This document shows positions 40,066 to 51,270 of a stretch of DNA of 64,000 bases, piece after piece. The translations under genes and the position numbers were made by a program. Source of the stretch: JAUYQR01 sp050632395 (GTDB taxonomy: Bacteria > Pseudomonadota > Alphaproteobacteria > Rhodobacterales > Rhodobacteraceae); contig NZ_CP192600.1 of assembly GCF_050632395.1 (NCBI RefSeq), positions 1 to 64,000 on the forward strand, in the 5' to 3' direction. The notes under the pieces were generated by a model that made no database searches, was not told the DNA's origin, and saw only the letters and a list, made by a program, of their open reading frames with translations. Position 1 is the stretch's first letter. Each line of letters begins with the position of its first letter.

Positions 40066-40350
40066 ATGACCAGACTGACCCTCACCGTTGCGTTTCTGCT
40101 GGCCGTTGCAGGCCCTGCGGCGGCAGAGTGCTATGCCGACTACAAGGCGAAACGCGACGAACCGCTCAAGCTGCACTATGGTGTGGCGCAGGTGTCCGAT
40201 GGAAACTGCAACCCCGGCGCTGCCGAAGGCGAACTTGCGCCGCGCCTTGCCTCTGACGGCTGGAAGTTGTTGACTGTGTTGTCCACATTCGGTCCCGAAG
40301 GGTTGGAGGAAAGGAAAGCGAGTGCCGGAGCCTACTTCCTCCGTTACTGA
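40066..40350 (+). CDS. Small secreted protein of unknown function
   Basis: 94-aa protein with a clear signal peptide (MTRLTLTVAFLLAVAGPAAA, cleaved about residue 20) and a mature part of about 74 residues with two cysteines (ECYADYK and DGNCNPG) and a C-terminal tyrosine-rich end (GAYFLRY). GGAG lies before the ATG. It overlaps the next gene by 29 bp, so the two are co-translated. Not recognised; it may be a periplasmic partner of the membrane winged-helix protein downstream, but that is inference only. Confidence 0.75.
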   Translation: MTRLTLTVAFLLAVAGPAAAECYADYKAKRDEPLKLHYGVAQVSDGNCNPGAAEGELAPRLASDGWKLLTVLSTFGPEGLEERKASAGAYFLRY

Positions 40351-41026
40351 CAGTCTGAAGGCCGGCAACCGCGTTGTTGCCTTTGGTATTGCAGCCATCG
40401 TCGTGATCCTGCTGGCAGCGGCGGCGCTGCTGTTTGCAAACCTGCCCGATGCAAACGCCTTCAATGCACGGGTGGAGCGGATCTTTGTCGAAAACAACGA
40501 TCTGACCACCGGGGCCGAGATCAAGCTGCTGGAAATCCTCGCCCAGTCCGGAACATCGTTTCAGGATGTGCTGATCAGCTACCGCAGCGTGATCTTCGTT
40601 CTTCTGGTGTTTTCCACGGCGCTGCTGATTGCGACACTGGTGTTTCTGGTTACGATCATCGCCCTGAACCGCCGCATTTCGGCGATCCAGCGATCCGGAA
40701 TCCAGGTGGCAAGCCTGATGATCTCGCGCGAGGCGCGCGCAGTCTATATCAACGATCTTGAATTCGCGCTGACCGAGGCTGCGCTGGAAACGCTGTCGGT
40801 GCTGGCCGAAGCGCGGATGGATGACGAGGTGCTGACTGGCGCACAGATCGAGGCGGTGATCTCGGGGCGCAACGAGGCTGATTGCGACGAAGCGGCCGGG
40901 GCAACGCGGGTCAAGCGATTGCGCGATACGCTGGGCAATCAACTTGTTTCGGAACTGCTGGTCAAGACCATCGCGCGACGCGGCTATATGCTGGCGGTGG
41001 GCAAGGAAACCATCCGCATGATCTGA
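40322..41026 (+). CDS. Two-helix membrane protein with C-terminal OmpR-type winged helix
   Basis: 234-aa protein. Transmembrane helix 1 spans about residues 18-40 and helix 2 about 89-115, with a loop of about 48 residues (NLPDANAFNARVERIFVENN...) that would face the periplasm. The C-terminal 90 residues look like an OmpR/PhoB winged helix: LEFALTEAALETLSVLAEAR, LTGAQIEAVI, ATRVKRLRDTLGNQL and LLVKTIARRGYML. It would be a membrane-tethered regulator with the domain order reversed relative to CadC/ToxR. Start GTG, with GGAGGAAAGGAAAG upstream. No kinase or receiver is visible nearby. Confidence 0.75.
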   Translation: MPEPTSSVTDSLKAGNRVVAFGIAAIVVILLAAAALLFANLPDANAFNARVERIFVENNDLTTGAEIKLLEILAQSGTSFQDVLISYRSVIFVLLVFSTALLIATLVFLVTIIALNRRISAIQRSGIQVASLMISREARAVYINDLEFALTEAALETLSVLAEARMDDEVLTGAQIEAVISGRNEADCDEAAGATRVKRLRDTLGNQLVSELLVKTIARRGYMLAVGKETIRMI

Positions 41027-41038
41027 GCCCACGAAAGC

Positions 41039-41070
41039 AAAATGCCCGAGCCGCGCGGCCCGGGCATTTT
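41039..41070. terminator. Bidirectional Rho-independent terminator
   Basis: AAAATGCCCG (41039-41048) pairs with CGGGCATTTT (41061-41070); the inner AGCC-GCGC-GGCC extends the stem after one mismatch. A-rich and T-rich flanks serve both the winged-helix gene (plus) and tRNA-Lys (minus). Confidence 0.85.
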
Positions 41071-41077
41071 GATAAAG

Positions 41078-41153
41078 TGGTGAGCCGGACAGGATTCGAA
41101 CCTGTGACCCGCTGATTAAAAGTCAGCTGCTCTACCAACTGAGCTACCGGCCC
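41078..41153 (-). tRNA. tRNA-Lys (anticodon TTT)
   Basis: 76-nt cloverleaf on the minus strand, GGGCCGGTAGCTCAG... with an encoded CCA. The anticodon loop ACTTTTAAT region gives TTT. The acceptor stem GGGCCGG/CCGGCTC pairs with one G-T. Confidence 0.97.
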
Positions 41154-41249
41154 CACGAGCGGGGTGATTAGGCAAGCCAGCATCGGGGGTCAAGGGCAAA
41201 AAGCGCGGCGCTCTGGCAAAAGCCACGGGGCGAAGGTATATGGCGAGGA

Positions 41250-42089
41250 ATGAGGGACTCGGCCGCTCCTGCCAGCCTGCCGTTCATCAAGATGCACGGT
41301 GCAGGCAACGACTTTGTCGTGATCGACTCGCGCGGGCGGGGGCGAACGGTGACGGCCAGCCTTGCGCGCGCGATTGGCGACCGGCATCGCGGTGTCGGCT
41401 TCGACCAGCTGGCTGAAATCATCACGTCCGACACGGCTGATTTCGGGCTGGTGTTCTGGAACAGCGATGGCAGCCAGGCCGGGGCCTGCGGCAACGCCAC
41501 GCGCTGTGTGGCCGACCATGTCATGCGTGGAGCTGGCCTTGACCGCGTTACCCTGACCACCGCACGCGGAACGCTTCAGGCCGAACGTCTGGCCGATGGC
41601 CGGGTCGCCGTTAACATGGGTGCCCCGCAACTCGACTGGCAGGAAATTCCGCTGGCAGCAGCGGTCGATCCCCAGCATCTGCCGTTGCAGGGAGACCCGA
41701 TCGCGGTTGGCATGGGCAATCCGCACTGCGTTCATTTCGTTCCAGATGTCGCGACGGTTGACCTTGCAACACTTGGGCCAGCGATCGAACAAAACCCGCT
41801 GTTCCCACAAAAAACCAACGTCGAATTTGCCAGTCTGATCTCGCCTTGCCGGATAAAGATGCGGGTCTGGGAGCGGGGAACCGGCATCACGCTTGCCTGC
41901 GGCTCCGGCGCCTGCGCCACGGCGGTGGCGGCACATCTGCGCGGCATGATCGGCCCGCGAGTTGCAATCGAGGTAGACGGCGGCACGCTGGAAGTGGACT
42001 GGCGGGACGACGGCGTCTGGCTGACCGGCCCGGTGGCGCGGGTGTTCGACGGGGTGCTGGCCGCCGACTACGTGGCCGCGCATCAATGA
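41250..42089 (+). CDS. dapF: Diaminopimelate epimerase
   Basis: 279-aa enzyme converting LL- to meso-diaminopimelate for lysine and peptidoglycan synthesis. Two catalytic cysteines are in [12 protein letters not shown] (about residue 77) and [15 protein letters not shown] (about 220), with the N-terminal [22 protein letters not shown] site is close to the ATG. It overlaps mtaB by 4 bp (ATGA). Confidence 0.96.
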   Translation: MRDSAAPASLPFIKMHGAGNDFVVIDSRGRGRTVTASLARAIGDRHRGVGFDQLAEIITSDTADFGLVFWNSDGSQAGACGNATRCVADHVMRGAGLDRVTLTTARGTLQAERLADGRVAVNMGAPQLDWQEIPLAAAVDPQHLPLQGDPIAVGMGNPHCVHFVPDVATVDLATLGPAIEQNPLFPQKTNVEFASLISPCRIKMRVWERGTGITLACGSGACATAVAAHLRGMIGPRVAIEVDGGTLEVDWRDDGVWLTGPVARVFDGVLAADYVAAHQ

Positions 42090-43339
42090 CTGCCCCGGTC
42101 TTTGCGACGTTGGGCTGCCGTTTGAACGCCTATGAAACGGAAGCCATGCGTGAACTTGCCAGTGCCGCCGGCGTATCAGGCGCTGTAGTTGTGAACACCT
42201 GCGCCGTGACCGCCGAGGCGGTGCGCAAGGCGAAACAAGAAATTCGCCGCCTGTCACGCGCCCATCCTGGCGCGCAGATCATCGTGACCGGCTGCGCCGC
42301 ACAAACCGAACCTGAAACCTTTGCCGCAATGCCAGAGGTCAGCCGCGTCGTCGGCAACCACGAAAAGATGCAGCCCGAGACTTGGGCCGGCCTTGCGGTG
42401 CCCGATCTGATCGGCGCGACCGAGCGGGTGCAGGTCGACGACATCATGTCGGTGCGCGAAACTGCGGGCCATCTGATCGACGGGTTCGGGCGGCACCGGG
42501 CCTATGTTCAGGTTCAGAACGGCTGCGATCACCGCTGCACGTTCTGCATCATTCCGTTTGGGCGGGGCAATTCCCGGTCGGTTCCGGCAGGCGTGGTGGT
42601 CGAACAGATCAAGCGGCTGGTCGACCGGGGCTTCAACGAAGTCGTGCTGACCGGGGTGGACCTGACCTCTTGGGGCGCTGATCTTCCGGGAGAGCCGCGG
42701 CTGGGTGACCTTGTCCTGCGCATCCTCCGCCTTGTGCCCGATCTCGCGCGGCTACGGATTTCGTCGATCGACAGTATAGAGGTTGACCCCGCCTTGATGG
42801 AGGCGATTGGCGGCGAGGCCCGTCTGATGCCGCATCTGCACCTTTCTTTGCAGGCCGGCGCTGACATGATCCTGAAACGGATGAAACGCCGCCACCTGCG
42901 GGACGATGCGATCCGCTTTTGTCAGGAAACGCGGCGCCTTCGACCAGAGATCGTCTTCGGAGCGGATATCATCGCGGGTTTCCCCACCGAAACGGAGGCG
43001 ATGTTCGAGCAGTCGCTGGCCCTGATCGAAGACTGCGGATTGACCTTCCTGCACGTCTTTCCGTTTTCTGCCCGCAAGGGCACGCCGGCATCAAAGATGC
43101 CGCAAGTTCGCGGGCCAGTGGTCAAGGAACGGGCGGCACGGCTTCGCGCAGCAGGCGATGCGGCCTTGGCACGCCATCTGACAGCGCAAGTCGGACGGCG
43201 CCACCTTGTTCTGGTCGAGGGGCCAAGACTGGGCCGAACGGAAGGGTTTGCGGAGGTAGACTTCGCCACCGACCAGCCCGAAGGGCAGATCATCGAAGCC
43301 GTAGTCACATCGCATCAGGGTGGCCGGCTGAGGGCCTGA
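42086..43339 (+). CDS. mtaB: tRNA t6A37 methylthiotransferase MtaB
   Basis: 417-aa radical-SAM enzyme that adds a methylthio group to t6A at position 37 of tRNAs reading ANN codons. Cysteines for the N-terminal cluster are in [18 protein letters not shown] and VTGCAAQ. The radical-SAM motif is [17 protein letters not shown] (about residues 143-159). A TRAM-like C-terminal region closes the protein ([18 protein letters not shown]). It starts within the dapF stop; the frame is open upstream in dapF, but family length fixes this ATG. Confidence 0.94.
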   Translation: MTAPVFATLGCRLNAYETEAMRELASAAGVSGAVVVNTCAVTAEAVRKAKQEIRRLSRAHPGAQIIVTGCAAQTEPETFAAMPEVSRVVGNHEKMQPETWAGLAVPDLIGATERVQVDDIMSVRETAGHLIDGFGRHRAYVQVQNGCDHRCTFCIIPFGRGNSRSVPAGVVVEQIKRLVDRGFNEVVLTGVDLTSWGADLPGEPRLGDLVLRILRLVPDLARLRISSIDSIEVDPALMEAIGGEARLMPHLHLSLQAGADMILKRMKRRHLRDDAIRFCQETRRLRPEIVFGADIIAGFPTETEAMFEQSLALIEDCGLTFLHVFPFSARKGTPASKMPQVRGPVVKERAARLRAAGDAALARHLTAQVGRRHLVLVEGPRLGRTEGFAEVDFATDQPEGQIIEAVVTSHQGGRLRA

Positions 43340-43418
43340 CGCCCCGGAACGCGCGACAGTATTTCTCTTGTTCGGTGTTTCCGGTAACGTTTCCAATGTA
43401 AAGAGGGATACCAAAGCA

Positions 43419-44342
43419 TTGCGCGATCTGATCGTTGGCCTCTGCATTGTAAAAAACGAAGCCGATATCATCGAGCCTATGGTGCGCCATAACTTGGCGT
43501 TCGTTGATCATTTGCACCTTGTTGATAACGATAGTTCTGACGGCACGCTTAGAATTCTAAAGTTGCTGAGCGCCGAGTATCCTGATCGCCTCACTTGGTC
43601 GGAAGACAAGCGTCCGGGGCACAGGCAGAAGGATATCATCAACAGCACGCTTTCGAAGATCGCTCCGGCCGAAAGCATCGCGCATGTGGTTCTGTTGGAT
43701 GCTGACGAATGCATCCGCGGAGATAGGACGTCTTTCAGGACGGGATTGCTCGGTATAGACGTACCCGTTCTTTTGCCGTGGGTCACTTTCCTGCCTACAG
43801 GATCAGATGGCGAGGAGTTGAACCCCGTTTTGCGCATGGTGTGCAGGAGAGAACTGGAGCTTCCACAATATTTCAAAGTGACAGTTCCCGGACGACTGAT
43901 CGGCAAGGTTATCGTAAAAGCTGGAAGCCATGTTCTGAAGGGCGCGGATGTGCCCACCCCGGTCGAATTAGCCGGGATCACGCTCGCTCACTTTCCCGTC
44001 CGCTCACGCGAGCAGTTGATGTCGAAGGTTCTGATCGGCTCGTGGAGCGTCCGGTTCAGGGGTCCGTTGAAGGGAAAGGAGGCTTATCACTGGCACGCGC
44101 TCGCCGCGCGAATTCTGGCCGGTGACATGCTTGGCGACACCGACATCCATTCGATTGCGCTAAACTATGCTGCCGAAAAGGAGGCGGCCCTGGTGCGGGA
44201 TCCGCTGCCCCATCATTGCGGGACGCTTCGCTACACCGAGGACGGGTCACACCTGTTGCTGCGCAACCTGATCGCATTTGCGGAAAGCTGCGTTACATGG
44301 CGCGAGAGCCACCAACCGAAAAGCCAGGCCGGAGGCAGATGA
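43419..44342 (+). CDS. Glycosyltransferase family 2-like protein (possibly acquired)
   Basis: 307-aa protein with a GT-A-like start: LIVGLCIVKNEADIIEPMV, LVDNDSSDGTL and the DxD-type VVLLDADECIRG near residue 98. These fit the family of small glycosyltransferase-2-like proteins. The first half uses rarer AT-rich codons (AGA, CTA, ATT, AGT), unlike its neighbours, which suggests transfer. The start is uncertain: TTG 43419 has AGAGGGAT about 12 bases upstream, and another TTG at 43368 is possible. Acceptor unknown; it could act on a surface glycan. Confidence 0.72.
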   Translation: MRDLIVGLCIVKNEADIIEPMVRHNLAFVDHLHLVDNDSSDGTLRILKLLSAEYPDRLTWSEDKRPGHRQKDIINSTLSKIAPAESIAHVVLLDADECIRGDRTSFRTGLLGIDVPVLLPWVTFLPTGSDGEELNPVLRMVCRRELELPQYFKVTVPGRLIGKVIVKAGSHVLKGADVPTPVELAGITLAHFPVRSREQLMSKVLIGSWSVRFRGPLKGKEAYHWHALAARILAGDMLGDTDIHSIALNYAAEKEAALVRDPLPHHCGTLRYTEDGSHLLLRNLIAFAESCVTWRESHQPKSQAGGR

Positions 44343-44351
44343 TCGCGCGGA

Positions 44352-45383
44352 TCAGGCAGGTGGAGCGGTGCGGATCGTGTCGCCGCGCTGAAGGACCGGG
44401 AAAAGTTCCACCACCTCGCCCGGGCTTGCGGTTCCGGCGATGATTTCGGCCGAGCGGCGGCCGATCTCAAGCCGGCAGGCGTCCATCGTGGCCAACTTCC
44501 GCGGCAGACCGTCCAACATATCGACGCCGTTGAAGCCGGCAAGGCCGATCTTTCCGGGCACGTCGATCCCTTGGGCCAGACAGTACAGCAGTCCGCCAGC
44601 GCCGATCATGTCGTTGGAGTAATAGAGGAAATCCACGTCCGGGGTGCGGTTCAAGACGGCGGCCGTCATCTCCCGCCCCTTCAGCAGCGCAGAGCCACCC
44701 GAATAATACTCGCGGTCAATCAGGGTCAATCCAGCCTTGGCAAGCGCATCCTCAAAGCCTTCCAGCCGCTTGCGCGCGCGGTGGTCATTCGGCATCTGCG
44801 TGCCAAGAAACGCGATGCGGCGGTACCCGGCAGCAATGATCGCCTCAGCCATCTTGCGACCGGCGCGGCGGTGCGAGATCCCAACCGCGTGATTCACGGC
44901 CTCGCCGTCGATATCCATGATCTCGACGATCGGGATGCCGGCCCGGGCGAGCATCGCGCGGGCCGCAGCCGTATGCTCAAGCCCCGCGATGATCATCCCC
45001 GACGGGCGCCAAGAAAGCATTTCGTAGATCACGCTTTCTTCGCGGTCGGGCAGGTAGTTGGTCACCCCGACGACCGGTTGCAGGCCTGTGCCTTCCAGCT
45101 TTTCCGAAATTCCGGTCATCACTTCCGGGAACACCATGTTCGAAAGCGACGGTATCACGACGCCGACCAGATTGACCCGTTGCGACGCAAGCGCGCCGGC
45201 GATCTTGTTGGGGACATAGCCAAGGGTACGGGCGGCTTCCAGCACCTTTTCCCGGGTGGACGCCGACACATCACCCCGGTTGCGCAGCACGCGGCTGACC
45301 GTCATTTCACTGACGCCACAGGCTTCGGAAACGTCGCGCAAGGTCAGGGTATGGCGGGGGTCAACGGCGTGAGGTCTGGACAA
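44352..45383 (-). CDS. LacI-family transcriptional repressor
   Basis: 343-aa regulator. The N-terminal helix-turn-helix and hinge are TLRDVSEACGVSEMTVSRVL and GYVPNKIAGALAS; the periplasmic-binding-like domain follows (LVGVVIPSLSNMVFPEV, ..GLAGFNGVDMLDGLP). It looks closest to gluconate/sugar-type LacI members, by hinge and length, but the ligand is not predictable. Start TTG at 45383. Two palindromic operator-like sites lie 33-93 bp upstream, so autoregulation is likely. No sugar genes are adjacent. Confidence 0.9.
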   Translation of the reverse strand: MSRPHAVDPRHTLTLRDVSEACGVSEMTVSRVLRNRGDVSASTREKVLEAARTLGYVPNKIAGALASQRVNLVGVVIPSLSNMVFPEVMTGISEKLEGTGLQPVVGVTNYLPDREESVIYEMLSWRPSGMIIAGLEHTAAARAMLARAGIPIVEIMDIDGEAVNHAVGISHRRAGRKMAEAIIAAGYRRIAFLGTQMPNDHRARKRLEGFEDALAKAGLTLIDREYYSGGSALLKGREMTAAVLNRTPDVDFLYYSNDMIGAGGLLYCLAQGIDVPGKIGLAGFNGVDMLDGLPRKLATMDACRLEIGRRSAEIIAGTASPGEVVELFPVLQRGDTIRTAPPA

Positions 45384-45415
45384 GGGTGTTTCCGGCTGAA
45401 CGGGTGACTGTCCCT

Positions 45416-45429
45416 TGTTACCGCTAAAG
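45416..45429. promoter_or_regulatory. LacI-type operator-like site 1 (imperfect)
   Basis: TGTTACCGCTAAAG, eleven of fourteen matches to TGTTAGCGCTAACA, 33 bp upstream of the LacI start codon. Probably bound by the LacI protein for autoregulation. Confidence 0.45.
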
Positions 45430-45462
45430 CAAAGGCTTGTCCAAGGGACTGTGGTCTGATAC

Positions 45463-45476
45463 TGATAGCGCTAACA
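45463..45476. promoter_or_regulatory. LacI-type operator-like site 2 (near perfect)
   Basis: TGATAGCGCTAACA, one mismatch from the palindrome TGTTAGCGCTAACA typical of LacI-family operators. It lies in the gap between the LacI gene and the orphan terminator, so it can serve both directions. Confidence 0.7.
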
Positions 45477-45538
45477 GCCGACGTGCTGGCCATATCCTGC
45501 GCATCCTGCAAGCTCTCAACCATGATGCAACGGACCAG

Positions 45539-45578
45539 AGGGGGAGCGGTGGGCCAAATTCGTTCCCCCTTTTCTTTT
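45539..45578 (+). terminator. Orphan Rho-independent terminator, plus strand
   Basis: Stem AGGGGGAGCG (45539-45548) / CGTTCCCCCT (45561-45570) with one G-T, 12-base loop, then TTTCTTTT. No plus-strand protein gene precedes it, so it may end a small RNA or stop read-through before tRNA-Arg. Confidence 0.7.
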
Positions 45579-45639
45579 GCCAGTCGGTTGCCTTGCTTCC
45601 CGTTTTGACGCATTCAGACGGAAGGCCTTGCCAACAAAT

Positions 45640-45715
45640 GGCCTCGTAGCTCAGGGGATAGAGCGGCCGCCTCCTAAGCGGCAGGTCGTAGGTTCGAATC
45701 CTACCGGGGTCACCA
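45640..45715 (+). tRNA. tRNA-Arg (anticodon CCT)
   Basis: 76-nt cloverleaf GGCCTCGTAGCTCAG... with an encoded CCA. The anticodon loop CTCCTAA gives CCT, reading AGG. T-arm GTAGG/CCTAC pairs perfectly. Confidence 0.97.
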
Positions 45716-45758
45716 TCCAATCCCCTTGAGCGGGCATGTCCGGACGTGACCTTTTCGG

Positions 45759-48239
<2,481 letters not shown>

Positions 48240-48290
48240 TCATAGCGTTTTAGTCATCCTTTGTCACCCCTGACCCACAAGATTTGGTGG

Positions 48291-48911
48291 TCAGGTGAAC
48301 GGGATGACGCAGCCGACCGCGACAAGCAGGATACCGGAAATGATGTTGAGGCGACGCAGCGCAGCGGGGCTGGAAAGCAGGCTCCTCGCCCGATCAAGAA
48401 ACAGCGCCAAGCCAAGATTTCCCAGCATCGGAACCAGCATCGAGACAAGGAGGATTGCCACGATATCCAGCCCCGTGACGCGGCTCAGGTCGAAAAAGCC
48501 CGGAAGCACCCCCATGTAAAACAGGATCGCCTTCGGATTGCCGATCACCGCCGCTACGCCGACGGCAAAGCCAGCCAAAGCCCCCGGTTTGATCAGCTTG
48601 CTGTCGGCATCGAGCGTTGCGGCGGGCTTGCGCACCAGAAGGACGCCCATCATCAGGAAGATGCCGGCTGCCACCCACTTCAGCGCCTCAAGAAACCCGC
48701 CGTAAAGCGCGACGATCCAGCTGAGGCCAAAGATCGCGGCCAATGGCCAGATGCCGTCGCCCAGTGCGACCCCCACGGCAAGTGGCCAGGCCGAAGCGAA
48801 ACCGCCCGAAAGGGCGCGCGCGGTCAGCGCAACCCAGACCGGGCCGGGGATTACCCAAAGCAGCGCCATTCCGCCCGCATAAAGCAGCAGCTCATAAAGC
48901 GAAACGGTCAT
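48291..48911 (-). CDS. LysE family amino-acid exporter
   Basis: 206-aa inner-membrane exporter with about six helices. The family start PGPVWVALTARALSGGFASA and the mid segment GNPKAILFYMGVLPGFF (about 125-141) are typical of LysE/RhtB. The ATG directly follows the recF stop with GAGGA inside recF, so it is coupled. An exporter inserted between recF and gyrB is unusual. Substrate unknown. Confidence 0.9.
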   Translation of the reverse strand: MTVSLYELLLYAGGMALLWVIPGPVWVALTARALSGGFASAWPLAVGVALGDGIWPLAAIFGLSWIVALYGGFLEALKWVAAGIFLMMGVLLVRKPAATLDADSKLIKPGALAGFAVGVAAVIGNPKAILFYMGVLPGFFDLSRVTGLDIVAILLVSMLVPMLGNLGLALFLDRARSLLSSPAALRRLNIISGILLVAVGCVIPFT

Positions 48912-50003
48912 TCATATATCCTCTTGCGAACTGATCTGCGATTGCCCGCCAGCATCGGAAACGCGGATCAACCGGCCTCTTCCGCTTAGCCCCCGAAACA
49001 ACTCTGCTTCGGTGCCGGTCATCAGGGCTTGCGCACCAAGGGATACGATTTCGTCATACAGCGCGCCACGCCGGTCTTCGTCCAGATGTGCGGCAACCTC
49101 ATCCAGCAAAAGAACGGGGGCATGTCCGATATCTTCGGCCAAAGCCCGTGCATTGGCGAGGATGAGGCTGATCAGCAACGCCTTCTGTTCGCCGGTAGAA
49201 CATTGGTCCGCAGGCACACCCTTGACGGTGTAAACAGCGGCAAGGTCCGTGCGGTGCGGACCGGCAAGGGTGCGGCCAGCGGCCAGATCCCGCCGGCGTC
49301 CATCGGCCAACGCAGTCAGAAGGTCGCTCTCATCGGGCTCGGAAAGGGCCAGTGTCGCCCGGGGAAATGCAGTGTCGCCTGTACTGGCGCGCGCGATCCG
49401 GGCCAGCGCAGCACGGCGGTTCTGGGTGATCTGCGCCCCCGCCTCCGCCATCTGCGACTCTAGCGCGGTATACCAGTGCGGATCGACGATCTGGTCCTTC
49501 AAAAGCCTGTTGCGGTCACGCATCGCCTTTTCGTATGTGAGCGACAGTTCAGCATGATCTGGCGCAAAACTGAGCGTCATGCGATCAAGAAAGCGCCGAC
49601 GGCCTTCGGCAGCCTCGATCCAGAGCCGATCCATGGACGGAACCAGCCAGAGAATGCGGATCACACGGCCAAGGCTGGCCTGCGTCGCAGCCTTGCCATC
49701 GACTCGCACCTGCCGGGCCTCGCCCGGCTCTGCCCAAGTCTCAAGTTCATGGTCGCCACCAAGGCCGACAACGGTTGTCCGCAACTTCCAGCCAATGCTT
49801 TCAGGCCGTTTGGAGAAATCGTCAGGGCTTGCCCTGCGCAGCCCCCGGCCCGGGGAAAACAGCGAAACCGCCTCCAGGAGATTGGTCTTGCCGGCGCCGT
49901 TCGCGCCGATCAACGCAACGGGACGACCATCGAAATCCAGATTTGCCGAGCGGTGGCTACGGAAATGCGACAAGCTGAGCGTCTTGATCGACAGACCGCC
50001 CAC
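48912..50003 (-). CDS. recF: RecF, DNA replication/repair ATPase
   Basis: 363-aa SMC-like ATPase that helps load RecA at gaps. Walker A GANGAGKTNLLEAV near residue 35, signature CSTGEQKALLISLILA and Walker B HAPVLLLDEVAAHLDEDRR near 300. Start GTG with an AAGGCG site. It lies 30 bp after dnaN and adjacent to lysE. Confidence 0.96.
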   Translation of the reverse strand: MGGLSIKTLSLSHFRSHRSANLDFDGRPVALIGANGAGKTNLLEAVSLFSPGRGLRRASPDDFSKRPESIGWKLRTTVVGLGGDHELETWAEPGEARQVRVDGKAATQASLGRVIRILWLVPSMDRLWIEAAEGRRRFLDRMTLSFAPDHAELSLTYEKAMRDRNRLLKDQIVDPHWYTALESQMAEAGAQITQNRRAALARIARASTGDTAFPRATLALSEPDESDLLTALADGRRRDLAAGRTLAGPHRTDLAAVYTVKGVPADQCSTGEQKALLISLILANARALAEDIGHAPVLLLDEVAAHLDEDRRGALYDEIVSLGAQALMTGTEAELFRGLSGRGRLIRVSDAGGQSQISSQEDI

Positions 50004-50033
50004 GGATTTGCGCCTTTTCGTTCAGGAACGGGG

Positions 50034-51152
50034 TCAGACGCGCATCGGCATAACGACGTAGACCGCCGACGTGTCATTGCCTTCGCGCATCAGCGTTGGG
50101 TCGCCGGAGGAGTTGAACAGGAACACGGCATTCTCGCGGTCAACCTGGCTTGCGATTTCAAGAAGATACTTGGCGTTGAACCCAATCTCGAGCCGCTCAT
50201 CCCCGTAAGCGACGGCCAGTTCCTCTTCGGCGGCCCCGCTGTCAGGCGCGTTCACCGAAAGGATAAGGCGGTCTTCGTCAAGGCTGAGCTTCACGGCCCG
50301 CGACCGTTCGGACGATACGGTGGCGACACGATCTACCGCCTTGGCGAACTCCGAGGCATCAACCTCAAGCCGCTTGGTGTTCCCGGTTGGGATGACGCGG
50401 GTGTAATCGGGGAAGGTGCCGTCGATCACCTTTGAGGTCAGAGTAATTACCGGCGTCGCAAAGCGAACCTTCGTTTCGGAAACCGACACGGCGATCTGCG
50501 CCTCGTCATCGTCGAGGAGTTTGCGCAACTCTCCCACCGTCTTGCGCGGCACGATCACGCCAGGCATGCCAGCGGCACCTTCGGGCAGCGGGGCATCAAT
50601 ACGGGCCAGACGATGCCCATCGGTCGCCACGCAGCGCAGCACCTGCGCACCCTCGGACGTCGAGACATGCAGGTAGACACCGTTCAGATAGTACCGGGTT
50701 TCCTCGGTCGAGATGGCAAATTTTGCCTTGTCGAAAAGGCGGCGCAGCACCGGTGCCGGCGCCGAGAAGTTCGAGGAATACTCCGACGTAGCCATGATAG
50801 GGAAGTCTTCCTTCGGCAGCGTCGCAAGGCTGAAGGTCGACCGGCCGGCAGTGATCGTCAGGCGGCCGGTGGCGGCATCTTCGGTCAGGTTCACAAGCGC
50901 GCCGTCAGGCAGCTTGCGGACGATCTCATGCAGCATGACGGCCGAAACCGTGGTGGCACCGGGGCGTTCCACCATTGCCGGAGCACGATCCACGACCTCG
51001 ATGTCAAGGTCGGTCGCGCGGAAGCTGACGCTTGCGCCTTCCGCCTCGATCAGCACGTTGGCGAGGATCGGAATGGTATTGCGACGCTCGACCACCGACT
51101 GGGCCTGTGCCAGCGCCTTCAACAGTGTGGCGCGTTCGATCGAGAGCTTCAT
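50034..51152 (-). CDS. dnaN: DNA polymerase III beta sliding clamp
   Basis: 372-aa clamp with three beta-clamp domains. It begins MKLSIERATLLKALAQAQSV and ends with the usual DPTLMREGNDTSAVYVVMPM. It lies between dnaA and recF in the classic order, 118 bp from dnaA and 30 bp from recF. Length is normal. Confidence 0.98.
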   Translation of the reverse strand: MKLSIERATLLKALAQAQSVVERRNTIPILANVLIEAEGASVSFRATDLDIEVVDRAPAMVERPGATTVSAVMLHEIVRKLPDGALVNLTEDAATGRLTITAGRSTFSLATLPKEDFPIMATSEYSSNFSAPAPVLRRLFDKAKFAISTEETRYYLNGVYLHVSTSEGAQVLRCVATDGHRLARIDAPLPEGAAGMPGVIVPRKTVGELRKLLDDDEAQIAVSVSETKVRFATPVITLTSKVIDGTFPDYTRVIPTGNTKRLEVDASEFAKAVDRVATVSSERSRAVKLSLDEDRLILSVNAPDSGAAEEELAVAYGDERLEIGFNAKYLLEIASQVDRENAVFLFNSSGDPTLMREGNDTSAVYVVMPMRV

Positions 51153-51270
51153 GTCGTTTCCCCCTGCCGTCCCCCTGAAGGGACGCCGAATTTACCCGGT
51201 TTTCGCCGGTTCACAAGCCTTTGCGCGGACATTGCGGGTGATTGCATAGGCCGTCAAGGCCGAGCGGGCT

